Shown piece by piece: positions 62,359 through 64,000 of a stretch of DNA of 64,000 bases; the stretch's first letter is position 1; every line of letters begins with the position of its first letter. Both the position numbers and the translations under genes were made by a program. The notes below the pieces were generated by a model. That model was not told the DNA's origin and made no database searches. It saw only the letters and a program-made list of their open reading frames with translations. Origin of the DNA: Tsuneonella dongtanensis (GTDB lineage: Bacteria; Pseudomonadota; Alphaproteobacteria; Sphingomonadales; Sphingomonadaceae); assembly GCF_001698205.1 (NCBI RefSeq), contig NZ_CP016591.1:2480001-2544000 (forward strand). Direction: 5' to 3'.

Positions 62359-64000
62359 TTGCATCAACTTGCCGCAGACTGCGGCATCGCCCGCGAGTGG
62401 CGTGACGTCGACGGTCGTTCGCACGTTGTGCCGGATTCCACGCTGGAAGCGATCGTCGAAGCCTTGGGGCACGATCCGCTTGAGGATCCGCGTAGCCGGA
62501 ATCGGGAAACGGACAGGCTCGCCCCGATGCTCGTCGCCGATATCGGGGAGAGCCTGGCACTGCCTTTCTTGCCGGAAGGCGTCGCAGCGACCGCCGAGGA
62601 CGGCCGGATCGTCGAACTCAGGACGGAGGGCGCATCGCTCGTCGCTCCCGGGGAGCCGGGTTACTACGACCTCGACTTCGGCAGCGAGCGGTGTCGTCTG
62701 GCCGTCGCACCGCATCGCGCTCCCGGTTTCCGGTCCCGCGGCATGTGGGGTGCCGCCGTACAGATCCCCGCCCTGCGGACACCGGCCGATGGGCCCTTCG
62801 GCGACTTCGCCGACCTCGCGGCGGCGGTTCCGCACTTTTCTGCCCAAGGCGCTGCGGCATTGGCGATCAATCCGGTCCATGCGCTCTTTCCGGGAGAGGG
62901 GCGCAATTTCAGCCCCTATTCGCCGTCGAGCCGGCTGTTTCTCAACGGCGCGATGGCGAACCCGTCTCTCGCGGGCCTGCCGCCCTTCCCGCAAGCTCGC
63001 GGCGAGCAGCTGATCGACTGGCAAGCGGCCCTGCCGCAGCGGCTCCGGCACCTTCGGGACGTGTTCGACACGCTCGAACCCGAAGCCGTCACGCGCGTTT
63101 TGTCAGACCCTGGTTCCCAAGACGCGACCCTGCGGCGCCATGCGCTGTTCGACGCGCTCTATTGCCATTTCGATAGTGACGGGACCGGCGGCTTCCACGA
63201 CTGGCCCGTCGCTTATCGCGATCCGGGATCGCCGCAGGTTGCCGCATTTGCCGCAGCTCATGCTCGAGAGCTGGACTTTCACCTGTTCGTCCAGTGGCTT
63301 GCGCGCGCAGGACTAGCGGCCTGCCAAGCCGCCACGGTCGAAAACGGCATGGCCGTCGGGCTCATCGCGGACCTTGCGGTCGGTGTGCACCCCGGGGGTA
63401 GCGATTGCTGGAGCCTCGGACCGGCGATGTTGGCGGGGCTCAGTGTCGGTGCGCCGCCCGACCCGCTCGGACCGCAAGGTCAGAACTGGCACCTCAGCCA
63501 GTTCTCTCCCCAAGGCTTGAAGCGCACCGGGTATGCGCCGTTCATCTCCATGCTCCGCGCCGGCTTTGCGGCGGGCGGCGGGCTCCGCGTCGACCATGCG
63601 TTCGGCCTCGAGCGGTTGTGGGTCATCCCGTCCGGTGGGGGCGCGACCGATGGAGCGTACCTGTCCTATCCGCGGCACGATCTCGTCAGGTTGCTGACGC
63701 TCGAAGCCTACCGGGCGCAGTCGGTGGTCATCGCGGAGAACCTCGGCACCGCGCCCTTCGGATTTGCCGAGTACATCGCCGACCGCGGCCTGATGGGCAT
63801 GGACGTGCTGTGGTTCCAGCGTGCCGCAGACCATGGATTCATCGGCGCGCACGACTATTCCCCCGACAGCGTCGCGATGAGCGGTACGCACGATACGCCC
63901 ACCGTCGCAGGCTGGTGGAGCGGGCGCGACCTTGACTGGGCCGAGCGCTGCGGTCGCCTGCCACCGGGGATCGACAACGACCAGGCGAACGCGATCCGCG
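62359..64000 (+). CDS. malQ: 4-alpha-glucanotransferase, 3' end beyond the window
   Basis: GH77 amylomaltase that disproportionates alpha-1,4-glucans; 547 residues are visible and the frame is open at the right edge. The nucleophile Asp is in 'GLRVDHAFGLERLWVIP', the acid Glu in 'VIAENLGTAP', and the third acid in 'MSGTHDTPTVAGWW'. 'YSPSSRLFLN' matches the family signature. The TTG at 62359 is preferred because 'HQLAADCGIAREWRDVDG' is the usual N-terminus and the codons between an alternative ATG (62302) and this point are atypical. It is divergent from glgP, fitting joint control of glycogen turnover. Confidence 0.9.
   Translation, partial: MHQLAADCGIAREWRDVDGRSHVVPDSTLEAIVEALGHDPLEDPRSRNRETDRLAPMLVADIGESLALPFLPEGVAATAEDGRIVELRTEGASLVAPGEPGYYDLDFGSERCRLAVAPHRAPGFRSRGMWGAAVQIPALRTPADGPFGDFADLAAAVPHFSAQGAAALAINPVHALFPGEGRNFSPYSPSSRLFLNGAMANPSLAGLPPFPQARGEQLIDWQAALPQRLRHLRDVFDTLEPEAVTRVLSDPGSQDATLRRHALFDALYCHFDSDGTGGFHDWPVAYRDPGSPQVAAFAAAHARELDFHLFVQWLARAGLAACQAATVENGMAVGLIADLAVGVHPGGSDCWSLGPAMLAGLSVGAPPDPLGPQGQNWHLSQFSPQGLKRTGYAPFISMLRAGFAAGGGLRVDHAFGLERLWVIPSGGGATDGAYLSYPRHDLVRLLTLEAYRAQSVVIAENLGTAPFGFAEYIADRGLMGMDVLWFQRAADHGFIGAHDYSPDSVAMSGTHDTPTVAGWWSGRDLDWAERCGRLPPGIDNDQANAIR

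Overview
The window is a GC-rich, densely coded chromosomal segment from an alphaproteobacterium, most likely of the order Sphingomonadales (Erythrobacter/Altererythrobacter-like). This placement is inference. It rests on the high third-position GC, on a hemC-hemD-mitofilin-like gene order, on many degradative acyl-CoA genes beside a TonB-dependent receptor with an 'EERQIVVTG' TonB-box-like start, and on a sigma-EcfG-like promoter. No rRNA or tRNA gene, insertion sequence, prophage or CRISPR array was seen.

Layout. 1-8938: surface adhesin locus. A giant repeat protein of about 1963 aa, an OmpA-family protein and a TolC-family protein (cut by the left edge) lie in one minus-strand operon, with a structured leader before the giant gene. 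A divergent small secreted protein follows. 8958-23050: mostly housekeeping. It holds a sulfotransferase, serS-surE-K+ channel, rimO, an AlkB-like dioxygenase, hemC-hemD-mitofilin-like, tsaD-gpsA-flippase-HhH protein, and a single-domain response regulator with a candidate general-stress promoter. 23094-25908: gcdH-maiA-fah (glutaryl-CoA and fumarylacetoacetate catabolism).

25970-46643: a lipid or CoA-thioester catabolic region. It has an SDR, three further acyl-CoA dehydrogenases (two of which look like a heteromeric pair), two MFS transporters, a TonB-dependent receptor, a tandem double-TetR regulator co-directional with an acyl-CoA ligase, a serine hydrolase, a FadB-like bifunctional enzyme, a thiolase-like protein and acetyl-CoA synthetase. 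The enzymes could take an imported acid to acetyl-CoA; the substrate (steroid, isoprenoid or long-chain acid) cannot be named from sequence. 46633-51430: monoacylglycerol-lipase-like hydrolase, kynureninase coupled to a ThDP enzyme, and a lipoprotein form of formylglycine-generating enzyme. 51431-64000: a full glycogen operon, glgP-glgB-glgC-glgA-pgm-glgX, with divergent malQ cut by the right edge.

Most genes are in tight operons. At least twelve adjacent pairs overlap by the 4-base NTGA stop/start arrangement, and starts in these overlaps use ATG, GTG, TTG and, in one strong candidate, CTG. The most unusual items are the structured adhesin leader, the CTG start candidate, the double-TetR protein, the start codon inside a hairpin before the SDR gene, the lipoprotein formylglycine-generating enzyme and a possible LapG cleavage site in the giant adhesin. 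None of these is proven here; each is a sequence-based proposal.
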